Of a stretch of 64,000 bases of DNA, positions 26,631-34,961 are shown in pieces (the stretch's first letter is position 1; the number at the start of each line of letters is the position of its first letter). The notes beneath the pieces were generated by a model that was given only the letters and a program-made list of their open reading frames with translations, made no database searches and was not told the DNA's origin. Position numbers and translations under genes: made by a program. The stretch is from CAZTDU01 sp050248795 (GTDB taxonomy: Bacteria > Pseudomonadota > Gammaproteobacteria > Burkholderiales > SG8-39): the NCBI GenBank assembly GCA_050248795.1, contig JBFWRS010000015.1, forward strand, positions 1 to 64,000, in the 5' to 3' direction.

Positions 26631-29182
26631 CAGACCACCACGTTCACCAGCCGCCCCGGCACGATGACGATGCGCCTGATCGGCCTGTCGGCAGCGTACT
26701 TCTTCACCAGATCGTTGGCGCGCACGACGGCTTCGAGGGCGGTCCCGGCGAGGTCCTTGGGAGCGGTCAGCGTACCACGCGTCTTGCCGCCGACCTGCAG
26801 CACGTAGGCGATCTCGTCCTGCTCGAGCGCGGCCGGGTCAGGCTCGGGCCAGGGCGCCGCCATGATGTCCTCGCCGAAGCCGAGTTCGCGCCACAGGTGG
26901 TGGCAGACGTGCGGCGTGATCGGCGACAGCAGGCGCAGCAGGATCGACAATCCTTCCGCGGCGGTGACGCTGCGTCCATCGGCAAGGCGCTCCAGCGCGT
27001 TCAGGATCTTCATCGCCGCCGAGGCCACGGTGTTGAACTGGTGCTTGCCGAGGTCGTAGTTCGCCTGCTTCAGCACCGCGTGCACCTCGCGGCGCACCGC
27101 GGCGTCCGCAGGCGCGTCGCCGCGCACGAACCGGGTGCCGTAGGCCCACAGGCGCTTGAGAAACCGGAACGAACCCTCCACGCCCTCGTCGCTCCACTCC
27201 AGCGTGTGCGTGGGCGGCGAGGCGAAGATGATGAAAAAGCGCGCCGTGTCAGCGCCGTACTTCTCGATCAGCGCCTGGGGATCGACGCCGTTGTTCTTCG
27301 ATTTCGACATCGTGCCGATGCCGCCGTAGACCACCGCGGCGCCGTCGCGCGCGCGCCGCGCGCCGACGATCCTGCCCTTGGCGTCGCGCTGCACGGCGAC
27401 CTCCGCGGGGTTTACCCACTCGCGGCGCCCCTCGGGCGTATCCAGGTGGTACATCTCGGCGAGCACCATGCCCTGCGTCAGCAGGTTGGAGAACGGTTCG
27501 GCCTGCTCGAGCAGGCCCTCGTCGCGCATCGCGCGCGTGAAAAAGCGCGAATACAGCAGGTGCAGGATGGCATGCTCGATGCCGCCGATGTACTGGTCCA
27601 CCGGCATCCAGTACTTCGCCCTTGCGTCGACCATCGCCTTGTCCGATCCCGGGCAGGCGAAGCGAGCGAAGTACCAGGACGAATCGACGAAGGTGTCCAT
27701 GGTGTCGGTTTCGCGTTTCGCGGGCTTGCCGCACGCAGGGCACCTGGTTTCGTAGAACGCAGGCAGCTTCGCCAGCGGATTGCCGGTGCCGTCGGGCACC
27801 AGGTCGTCCGGCAGCAGCACCGGGAGTTCTTCGTCCGGCACCGGGACGTCGCCGCACGCCGGGCAGTGCACGATGGGGATCGGGCAGCCCCAGTAGCGCT
27901 GCCGCGAAATGCCCCAGTCGCGCAGGCGCCATTGCACCTGCTTGTCGCCCAGGCCCCTGTCCGCGAGGTCGGCAGCGATCGCGTCCACTGCGGCGTCGAA
28001 GCGAAGGCCGTCGTACTTGCCGGAGTTGATGCAGGTGCCGTGCGCGGCGTATTCGGGCTTCCACGGCGCGGGCACGGTGTCGCCGGCCGGGTGGCGGATG
28101 ACGCAGGCGATCGGCAGGCCGTACTTCAGCGCAAAGGCGTAGTCGCGCTCGTCGTGTCCCGGCACGCCCATCACCGCACCTTCGCCGTAGCTCATCAGCA
28201 CGTAGTTGCCCACCCAGACCGGCACCGCTTCGCCGGTGAGGGGATGCGTGACCGAGATCCCGGTCGGCATGCCCTTTTTCTCGATCTGCGCGAGCTCCGC
28301 CTCCATCACCGCGCCGTGCCTGCATTCCTCGACGAAGCGCGCCAGCTCCGGGTTCGTCCTTGCCGCATGCAGCGCGATCGGGTGCTCCGCTGCCACCGCG
28401 CAGAAGGTGGTCCCCATCAGCGTGTCGGCGCGCGTGGTGAACACCCATAGCGTGCGCTTCCCGCCCTCGAGCTCGTACGGAAAGCCGATCCGCACGCCCT
28501 CGGAGCGACCGATCCAGTTCTTCTGCATCAGCTTGACCTGCTCGGGCCAGCCATCCATGCCCTCGAGCGCAGCGAGCAGTTCCTCCGCGTAGGCGGTGAT
28601 GCGCAGGAAGTACATCGGGATCTCGCGCTTCTCCACCGGAGCCCCGGTGCGCCAGCCGCGCCCGTCTATCACCTGCTCGTTGGCGAGCACGGTCTGATCC
28701 ACCGGGTCCCAGTTGACGACCCCGGTCTTCTTGTACGCGAGCCCCTTGCGGAAGAGCCGCGTGAACAGCCACTGGTTCCAGCGGTAGTAGTCCGGATCGC
28801 AGGTGGCGAGCTCTCGCTCCCAGTCGAGCGCAAAACCGAGGCTCTTCAACTGCGCCTTCATGTAGGCGATGTTGTCGCGCGTCCACTTCGCCGGCGGCAC
28901 CTTGTTCGCCATCGCCGCGTTCTCGGCGGGCAGGCCGAAGGCGTCCCAGCCCATGGGCTGCAGCACGTTCATGCCGCGCATGCGGAAATGCCGCGTCAGC
29001 ACGTCGCCGATGGTGTAGTTGCGCACGTGCCCCATGTGCAGCTTCCCCGACGGATAGGGAAACATCGACAGGCAGTAGAACTTGGGCCTGGCCGCATCCT
29101 CCGTGACTCGGAACGAGCCGCGGCCGTCCCAGAACGCCTGGGCGTCGCGCTCTACGCTGCGGGGTTCGTAGCGATCCTGCAT
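26630..29182 (-). CDS. leuS: leucyl-tRNA synthetase
   Basis: 850 aa class I synthetase. The HIGH motif is HMGH (49-52) and the KMSKS motif is MSKSKNN. A zinc-ribbon-like CPAC...CPAC segment and the CP1 editing region lie between them, and the anticodon-binding and C-terminal domains are complete. First gene of the nine-gene minus-strand cluster down to rng, whose genes overlap or nearly touch. Confidence 0.98.
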   Translation of the reverse strand: MQDRYEPRSVERDAQAFWDGRGSFRVTEDAARPKFYCLSMFPYPSGKLHMGHVRNYTIGDVLTRHFRMRGMNVLQPMGWDAFGLPAENAAMANKVPPAKWTRDNIAYMKAQLKSLGFALDWERELATCDPDYYRWNQWLFTRLFRKGLAYKKTGVVNWDPVDQTVLANEQVIDGRGWRTGAPVEKREIPMYFLRITAYAEELLAALEGMDGWPEQVKLMQKNWIGRSEGVRIGFPYELEGGKRTLWVFTTRADTLMGTTFCAVAAEHPIALHAARTNPELARFVEECRHGAVMEAELAQIEKKGMPTGISVTHPLTGEAVPVWVGNYVLMSYGEGAVMGVPGHDERDYAFALKYGLPIACVIRHPAGDTVPAPWKPEYAAHGTCINSGKYDGLRFDAAVDAIAADLADRGLGDKQVQWRLRDWGISRQRYWGCPIPIVHCPACGDVPVPDEELPVLLPDDLVPDGTGNPLAKLPAFYETRCPACGKPAKRETDTMDTFVDSSWYFARFACPGSDKAMVDARAKYWMPVDQYIGGIEHAILHLLYSRFFTRAMRDEGLLEQAEPFSNLLTQGMVLAEMYHLDTPEGRREWVNPAEVAVQRDAKGRIVGARRARDGAAVVYGGIGTMSKSKNNGVDPQALIEKYGADTARFFIIFASPPTHTLEWSDEGVEGSFRFLKRLWAYGTRFVRGDAPADAAVRREVHAVLKQANYDLGKHQFNTVASAAMKILNALERLADGRSVTAAEGLSILLRLLSPITPHVCHHLWRELGFGEDIMAAPWPEPDPAALEQDEIAYVLQVGGKTRGTLTAPKDLAGTALEAVVRANDLVKKYAADRPIRRIVIVPGRLVNVVV

Positions 29183-29224
29183 GGGAAATCCGTGAAATAC
29201 TGCTCACAAGGCGGGAAGCGGCGG

Positions 29225-29230
29225 ATTCTA
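29225..29230 (-). promoter_or_regulatory. candidate -10 box for the leuS-rng cluster
   Basis: TAGAAT (minus strand) lies 43 bp upstream of the leuS ATG, in the 107-bp divergent gap between leuS and the FecR/SPOR gene. The -35 region is not convincing. Confidence 0.4.
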
Positions 29231-29289
29231 GCGCATCCGTTCGACGCCGCCGCCCGTATCTGGCGGTAACGAATCCACGGGAGGCTCGC

Positions 29290-30168
29290 ATGCATGTCAT
29301 CGTGAAGGCAGTGCTATTGGCAGGTCTGGTCGCCGCGGCGATGCCCGGCGTGGCGGCAGCGCCCGCGGCGGTGGTCGAGGGCGTGCAGATGCCGGCCTGG
29401 ATCGATCGCGCAAGCGGCGGCCGCGTGCCGCTCGCCCCCGGCATGCAACTGCGTGCCGGCGACCAGGTGCGCACCGGCGCCAACTCGCGCCTGCTGGTCA
29501 AGCTGGCCGAGGGCAGTCTGGTCAAGCTCGGCGAGAACGGCACGCTGCGCATCGCCGGGATCGAGCCGCGGCGAGACGGCTTCTTCCGGGCGGCGCTGAG
29601 CGTCGCCGAAGGCGCATTCCGCTTCACCACCGATGCATTGCGCAAGGCGCGCGGGCGCGACGTGCAGATCGTCGTCGGCACCGTCACCGCGGGCATCCGC
29701 GGCACCGACCTGTGGGGCAAGTCCGATCGCGCAGACCGGCAGATCGTCTGCCTGATCGAGGGCGCGATCGAGGTCGCGGCGCCGGGAGAATCCCCGGTGC
29801 GGCTGGACCAGCCGCGGCAGTTCTACCAGCGCGAGCGCGGCCGCACCGCGCCGATCGGCTTCGTCGAGCCTGCGCAGCTCGCCGAGTGGGCGAAGGAAAC
29901 CGAGATCGCCGCCGGCGCCGGCGCTGCGCGGCGCGGCGGCCGCTACGTCGTCACGCTGCTCGAGGCCGACACGCAGCAGGCCGCGCTGTCGGTGTACGAC
30001 CAGGCGCGTGCCGCGGGCTACGCGGCGACCATCCTGCCGGTAAGCGCGGGGCAGTCGTACGCCTACCGGGTGCGCATTACCGGCCTGCCGACGAAAGCGG
30101 AGGCCGCGGCGCTCGCAGCGAGCCTGAAGGGCCGGTTCGGCGCGCAGGAACCGCGCGTTTCCGGCTAG
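29290..30168 (+). CDS. exported FecR-domain protein with a C-terminal SPOR domain
   Basis: 292 aa. A signal peptide (about 1-23, ending VAAAP) is followed by a FecR-like beta domain (about 30-165; RAGDQVRTGANS, LVKLGENG, VVGTVTAGIRGTDLWG). A SPOR-type repeat closes the protein (about 218-288; YVVTLLEADTQQAAL, YRVRITGLPTKAEA). SPOR domains bind denuded septal peptidoglycan, so a periplasmic cell-wall role is likely. It is not an anti-sigma factor: there is no cytoplasmic or transmembrane part. The combination is uncommon, and function beyond this is unknown. Confidence 0.8.
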   Translation: MHVIVKAVLLAGLVAAAMPGVAAAPAAVVEGVQMPAWIDRASGGRVPLAPGMQLRAGDQVRTGANSRLLVKLAEGSLVKLGENGTLRIAGIEPRRDGFFRAALSVAEGAFRFTTDALRKARGRDVQIVVGTVTAGIRGTDLWGKSDRADRQIVCLIEGAIEVAAPGESPVRLDQPRQFYQRERGRTAPIGFVEPAQLAEWAKETEIAAGAGAARRGGRYVVTLLEADTQQAALSVYDQARAAGYAATILPVSAGQSYAYRVRITGLPTKAEAAALAASLKGRFGAQEPRVSG

Positions 30169-30200
30169 CAGCGGCGCGTCGTCGGTTAAAATCCGGCGCC

Positions 30201-32384
30201 TTGTCGCTGCATCTCGAACAACTCAACCCCGAACAGCTCGCCGCCGTCACGCTGCCCGACGAGCACGCGCTGATCCTCGCTGGCGCGGGCAGCGGCAAGA
30301 CGCGCGTGCTGACCACGCGCATCGCGTGGCTGCTGAAGAACGGCAATGTCGCGCCCTCCGGCATACTCGCCGTCACCTTCACCAACAAGGCCGCGCGCGA
30401 GATGCTGACCCGGCTCTCGGCGATGCTGGCCCTGAACCCGCGCGGCATGTGGATGGGCACCTTCCACGGCCTGTGCAACCGCATGCTGCGGGCGCATCAC
30501 CGCGATGCCGGGCTGCCGCAGACCTTCACCATCCTCGACTCGCAGGACCAGCTTGCCGCGGTGAAGCGGATGCTGCGCGCGTTGAACGCGGACGAGGACC
30601 GCTTCGCGCCGCGCGAGGTGCAGTACTTCATCAATGCGCAGAAGGAGGAAGGCCTGCGCGCGGGCGACGTGCCGGTCACCGACGACCGCACGCGGCGCTT
30701 CGTCGAGTTCTACGCCGCCTACGACGAGCAGTGCCGGCGCGAGGGCGTGGTGGACTTCGCCGAGCTCCTCCTGCGCAGCTACGAGCTGCTGCGAGCCAAC
30801 GAGCCGCTGCGCGAGCATTACTCGAACCGCTTTCGCCACATCCTGGTGGACGAGTTCCAGGACACCAACCGGCTGCAGTACCGGTGGCTGCGCCTGCTGG
30901 CCGGGAGCAACGCGCTGGTCTTCGCGGTGGGCGACGACGACCAGTCGATCTACCGCTTCCGCGGTGCCAACGTCGGCAACATGGCGGACCTGGAGCGCGA
31001 CTACAAGGTGGCGCGCGTGATCCGGCTGGAGCAGAACTACCGCTCGCAGGGCAACATCCTCGACGCGGCGAACGCGCTGATCGCCAACAACCGGAACCGG
31101 CTGGGCAAGAACCTGTGGACTTCCGCGGGCCAGGGCGACCCCCTGCGCGTCTACGAGGGGGAATCGGACCTCGACGAGGCGCGCTGGCTGGTCGACGAAG
31201 TGCAGGCGCTGGCGCGCGAAGGCACGCGGCTTGCCGACACCGCGGTGCTGTACCGCTCGAACGCGCAGTCGCGCGTGCTCGAGCACGCCCTGTTCACGCG
31301 CGGCATCGCCTATCGCGTCTACGGCGGCCTCAGGTTCTTCGAGCGCGCCGAGGTGAAGCATGCGCTCGCCTACCTGCGGCTGGTGGCGACGCCCGAAGAC
31401 GACAACGCCTTCCTGCGCGTGGCCAATTTCCCGCCGCGCGGCATCGGCGCGCGCACGCTTGAAGCCTTGCAGGACACCGCGAAGTCGCGCGCAACCAGCC
31501 TGTGGTCGGCGATGGACGCGCAGGCCGGGCGCGCCGGGCAGTCGCTGGCGGCGTTCCGCGCGCTGATCGTGAAACTGAAGGACGAGACCGCCGGCCTCGC
31601 GCTCGCCGAGATGGTGGAGGCGGTGGTGGCGGGCAGCGGCCTGGTCGAACACTACAAGACCGAGCGCGAGGGGGCCGACCGGATCGAAAACCTGTCCGAA
31701 CTGGTGAATGCGGCGGCGGCGTTCGACGCCGAAGAGCGCGCGCCGGGTACCGAGGAAATGGATCCGCTCACCGCGTTCCTGACGCACGCCGCGCTCGAGG
31801 CCGGCGAGCACCAGGCGGGTGAGGGCCAGGACGCGCTGCAGATGATGACGGTGCATTCGGCGAAGGGGCTGGAGTTCGACGCGGTGTTCCTCACCGGGCT
31901 GGAGGAGGGCCTGTTTCCGCACGAGCAGAGCGTGACCGAGAAGGACGGCCTGGAGGAGGAGCGGCGCCTGGCCTACGTGGCGATCACGCGCGCGAGGAAG
32001 CGCCTGTACCTCTCCTTCGCGCAGACGCGCATGCTGCACGGCCAGACGCGCTACAACCTGCCGTCGCGATTCCTCGACGAGGTGCCCGACGGCCTGCTGA
32101 AGTGGCTGACGCCGCGCGTGGGCCGGCAACGCGGCTTCGCGATGCAGGGCGCGGCGGCCTACGCGCCCGCCGCCGCGCCGAGCCGCGACGCGGGATTCCG
32201 CATGGCGCCGCGGAAGGACGTCGGCGGCTTCAGGGTCGGGCAGAACGTCAGCCACGCCAAGTTCGGTGCCGGCGTCATCGTCGACGCCGAAGGCCAGGGC
32301 AACGACGCGCGCGTGCAGGTGAATTTCGGCCGCCAGGGCGTGAAATGGCTCGCCCTCAGCGTGGCGAAACTCCAGGCCGCCTGA
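30201..32384 (+). CDS. uvrD: ATP-dependent DNA helicase UvrD/Rep family (UvrD-like)
   Basis: 727 aa SF1 helicase. Walker A is GAGSGKT (28-34) and motif II is VDEFQDTN, with GDDDQSIYRFRGA, LEQNYRSQGNI and VHSAKGLEFD. The C-terminal tail (VSHAKFGAGVIVDAEGQG) is the UvrD/PcrA-type tail, which favours UvrD over Rep. The start is TTG at 30201 (LSLHLEQLN); no ATG exists before the conserved N-terminus and no clear Shine-Dalgarno is seen. A TAAAAT box at 30187-30192 is so close that the mRNA could be leaderless. Confidence 0.93.
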   Translation: MSLHLEQLNPEQLAAVTLPDEHALILAGAGSGKTRVLTTRIAWLLKNGNVAPSGILAVTFTNKAAREMLTRLSAMLALNPRGMWMGTFHGLCNRMLRAHHRDAGLPQTFTILDSQDQLAAVKRMLRALNADEDRFAPREVQYFINAQKEEGLRAGDVPVTDDRTRRFVEFYAAYDEQCRREGVVDFAELLLRSYELLRANEPLREHYSNRFRHILVDEFQDTNRLQYRWLRLLAGSNALVFAVGDDDQSIYRFRGANVGNMADLERDYKVARVIRLEQNYRSQGNILDAANALIANNRNRLGKNLWTSAGQGDPLRVYEGESDLDEARWLVDEVQALAREGTRLADTAVLYRSNAQSRVLEHALFTRGIAYRVYGGLRFFERAEVKHALAYLRLVATPEDDNAFLRVANFPPRGIGARTLEALQDTAKSRATSLWSAMDAQAGRAGQSLAAFRALIVKLKDETAGLALAEMVEAVVAGSGLVEHYKTEREGADRIENLSELVNAAAAFDAEERAPGTEEMDPLTAFLTHAALEAGEHQAGEGQDALQMMTVHSAKGLEFDAVFLTGLEEGLFPHEQSVTEKDGLEEERRLAYVAITRARKRLYLSFAQTRMLHGQTRYNLPSRFLDEVPDGLLKWLTPRVGRQRGFAMQGAAAYAPAAAPSRDAGFRMAPRKDVGGFRVGQNVSHAKFGAGVIVDAEGQGNDARVQVNFGRQGVKWLALSVAKLQAA

Positions 32385-32394
32385 CGCTGGCCGC

Positions 32395-32811
32395 TCAGGC
32401 GGCCCAGGCGATGACGGCGTAGCGCGCGAGCCGCCCGGCGGCCATGAAGCCGAGCGCCGCGATCCAGTTCAGCCGCAGCCAGCCCGCCGCGAGGCACAGC
32501 GCATCGCCGATCAGCGGCAGCCACGCGAACAGCGTCGCCGGCGCGCCGTACCGGCGCAGCCAGGCGAGCGCGCGCGGGTCGAGCTTTTCCTGCGCGCGCG
32601 CCGGCACCAGCCGGCCCAGCAGGTAGGTACTCATGCCGCCGGCGGTGTTCGCCACCGTCGCGGTCGCCACGGCGATCGCCGCATGCTCCGGATACACCTG
32701 CAGGTAACCGAACAGCACCGCCTCCGAGGAAAGCGGCAGCAGCGTCGCGGCGACGAAGCTCGCCGCGAGCAGTCCGGCGAGTCCCGCCTCCGGGGAGAAC
32801 AGAGTTTCCAC
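32395..32811 (-). CDS. YqaA-type (DedA-like) small inner-membrane protein
   Basis: 138 aa with about three to four hydrophobic segments. The pattern SSEAVLFGYL, TVANTAGGMSTYLLGR and WLPLIGDALCLAAGWLRL fits the YqaA branch of the SNARE-associated/DedA family, thought to be membrane transport or lipid-related proteins. Function not established. It is divergent from ilvA with only 17 bp between start codons. Confidence 0.85.
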   Translation of the reverse strand: METLFSPEAGLAGLLAASFVAATLLPLSSEAVLFGYLQVYPEHAAIAVATATVANTAGGMSTYLLGRLVPARAQEKLDPRALAWLRRYGAPATLFAWLPLIGDALCLAAGWLRLNWIAALGFMAAGRLARYAVIAWAA

Positions 32812-32828
32812 TGTGCTACGCTCGATTC

Positions 32829-34367
32829 ATGAAGCGCGACGACTACCTTGAACGCATTCTGAAGGCGCGAGTCTACGATGTGGCGATCGAATCGCCGCTC
32901 GAGGCCGCGCCTGCGCTTTCCAGGCGCCTCGGCAATCACCTGCTGATCAAGCGCGAAGACCTGCAGCCGGTGTTCTCGTTCAAGTGCCGCGGCGCGTACA
33001 ACCGCATGGTGCACCTGTCGGCGGCACAGCGCGCGCGCGGCGTGATCGCCGCCAGCGCCGGCAACCACGCGCAGGGCGTCGCGCTGGCGGCGCAGAAGCT
33101 CGGCTGCCGCGCCGTGATCGTGATGCCGGTGACCACGCCGCGCATCAAGGTGGATGCGGTCGCGGCGCGCGGCGCGCAGGTGGTGCTGCATGGCGACATG
33201 TACTCGGATGCGTATGCGCACGCGATGAAGCTCAAGCGCAGTCGCGGGCTCACCTTCGTGCACCCCTACGACGACCCTGACGTCATCGCGGGACAGGGCA
33301 CCATCGGCATGGAGATCCTGCGACAGTCGGATCGCCCGATCGACGCCATATTCGTCCCGGTCGGAGGCGGCGGCCTGATCTCCGGCATCGCCGCGTACGT
33401 GAAGCGCCTGCAGCCGGGCGTGCGCGTGATCGGCGTCGAGCCGCGCGACGCCGATGCGATGGCGCGCTCGCTGAAGGCGGGCAGGCGCGTGGTGCTGGAT
33501 CACGTCGGCCTGTTCGCCGACGGCGTGGCGGTGAAGCAGGTGGGGCGGGAAACCTTTCGCCTCTGCCGCAGGCACGTCGATGAAGTGGTGCTGGTCGACA
33601 CCGACGAGATGTGCGCCGCCATCAAGGACATGTTCGAGACCACGCGCGTGGTGCTCGAACCCGCGGGTGCGCTGGCGATCGCCGGCGTCAAGGCCTGGGT
33701 CGGTCGCCGGGGCGCGCGCGGCAAGACGCTGGTCGCCATCGCCAGCGGCGCGAACACGAACTTCGACCGCCTGCGCTTCGTCGCCGAGCGTGCGGAGGTC
33801 GGCGAGCATCGCGAAGCCGTGCTGGCGGTGACGATTCCCGAGAAGCGCGGCAGCTTCCGCAGGTTCTGCCGGTCGGTGGGTGGGCGCAACATCACGGAGT
33901 TCAACTACCGCATGTCGGACGCGACCGAGGCGCACATCTTCGTCGGCGTCACGGTGCGCAACCGCGATGAGACCCGGCGCATCGTGCGCGGCCTGCGCCG
34001 CGGCGGCTTTCGCACGCTGGACCTGTCGGACGACGAGGTTGCCAAGGGCCACATGCGGCACATGGTCGGTGGCCATCTGCCGAAGCCGTCGGTCCCGCGT
34101 CCCGGTGCGCGCGTGCAGGAGCTGCTGTACCGGTTCGAGTTTCCCGAGCGGCCGGGCGCGCTGATGCGATTCCTCGATGCGATGAATCCGGGCTGGAACA
34201 TCAGCCTGTTCAACTACCGCAATCTCGGCGCCGACTACGGCAGCATCCTGGTCGGCATGCAGGTGCCGCGCGCGCAGATGACGGAGTTCCGCGGCTTCCT
34301 TTCGCGCGTCGGCTATCCGTACTTCGACGAGACCCGCAATCCCGCCTACAGGCTCTTCCTCGGCTGA
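32829..34367 (+). CDS. ilvA: threonine ammonia-lyase, biosynthetic
   Basis: 512 aa, the length of biosynthetic threonine deaminase with two ACT-like domains. The PLP lysine is K52 in SFKCRGAYN. The phosphate-binding loop is GGGGLISG. Two C-terminal ACT-like repeats (about 325-400 and 420-500; RGSFRRFCRS and RPGALMRFLD) support isoleucine feedback control. First enzyme of isoleucine synthesis. Its 3' end overlaps the convergent cyclo-ligase gene by 22 bp. Confidence 0.97.
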   Translation: MKRDDYLERILKARVYDVAIESPLEAAPALSRRLGNHLLIKREDLQPVFSFKCRGAYNRMVHLSAAQRARGVIAASAGNHAQGVALAAQKLGCRAVIVMPVTTPRIKVDAVAARGAQVVLHGDMYSDAYAHAMKLKRSRGLTFVHPYDDPDVIAGQGTIGMEILRQSDRPIDAIFVPVGGGGLISGIAAYVKRLQPGVRVIGVEPRDADAMARSLKAGRRVVLDHVGLFADGVAVKQVGRETFRLCRRHVDEVVLVDTDEMCAAIKDMFETTRVVLEPAGALAIAGVKAWVGRRGARGKTLVAIASGANTNFDRLRFVAERAEVGEHREAVLAVTIPEKRGSFRRFCRSVGGRNITEFNYRMSDATEAHIFVGVTVRNRDETRRIVRGLRRGGFRTLDLSDDEVAKGHMRHMVGGHLPKPSVPRPGARVQELLYRFEFPERPGALMRFLDAMNPGWNISLFNYRNLGADYGSILVGMQVPRAQMTEFRGFLSRVGYPYFDETRNPAYRLFLG

Positions 34368-34939
34368 GGGGCGCGGTACACGCCGGCCTCGGTCACCACC
34401 CAGTCCATCGCGATGTCCCATGACTGCGGGTGGATGGTTTCCATGCGCCCCATCTCGTAGCTGACGCCGATCACCAGCGGCCGCGTGGCGAGCGCGGCGA
34501 GCGTGCGGTCGAAAAAGCCGCCGCCGTAGCCCAGGCGGTAGCCCTGCGCGTCCCAGCCGTTCATCGGCAGCAGCACCGTGTCAGGAGTGAGTTCGCGCGA
34601 TTCGGCGGGATACGGAATTCCCAGCGCGCCCCTGGCGAGCCGGATGCCGGGATGCCATTCGCGGAATACCAGCGGCGTCCTCGGCGCCACCACCACCGGC
34701 AGCGCGGTCAGTGCGCCCCGGTCACGCAGCGTCTTCGCCAGGTGGCGCGCGTCGTACTCGTTGCGGATCGGCCAGCAGAATGCGACCACCCCGTGGGCCA
34801 GCCGCGGAAAGGCGCGCTCGAGGTTCGCATCGATCGCCGCGCGCATGGCATCGATCGCCGCCGCATCGATCGATTCCCGCGCCGCGAGCAGCCGCGTGCG
34901 CTCGGCCTTGCGCCACGCCTTGAGGGTATCTTCGTCCAT
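34346..34939 (-). CDS. 5-formyltetrahydrofolate cyclo-ligase
   Basis: 197 aa. The conserved C-terminal GYGGGFFDRTL motif and the N-terminal RTRLLAARE segment identify the family (YgfA/Fau). It converts 5-formyl-THF to 5,10-methenyl-THF with ATP. It is divergent from slt with 22 bp between starts. No 6S RNA is visible beside it. Confidence 0.95.
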   Translation of the reverse strand: MDEDTLKAWRKAERTRLLAARESIDAAAIDAMRAAIDANLERAFPRLAHGVVAFCWPIRNEYDARHLAKTLRDRGALTALPVVVAPRTPLVFREWHPGIRLARGALGIPYPAESRELTPDTVLLPMNGWDAQGYRLGYGGGFFDRTLAALATRPLVIGVSYEMGRMETIHPQSWDIAMDWVVTEAGVYRAPQPRKSL

Positions 34940-34961
34940 GGCTGCATGATATTCTCGGCCG

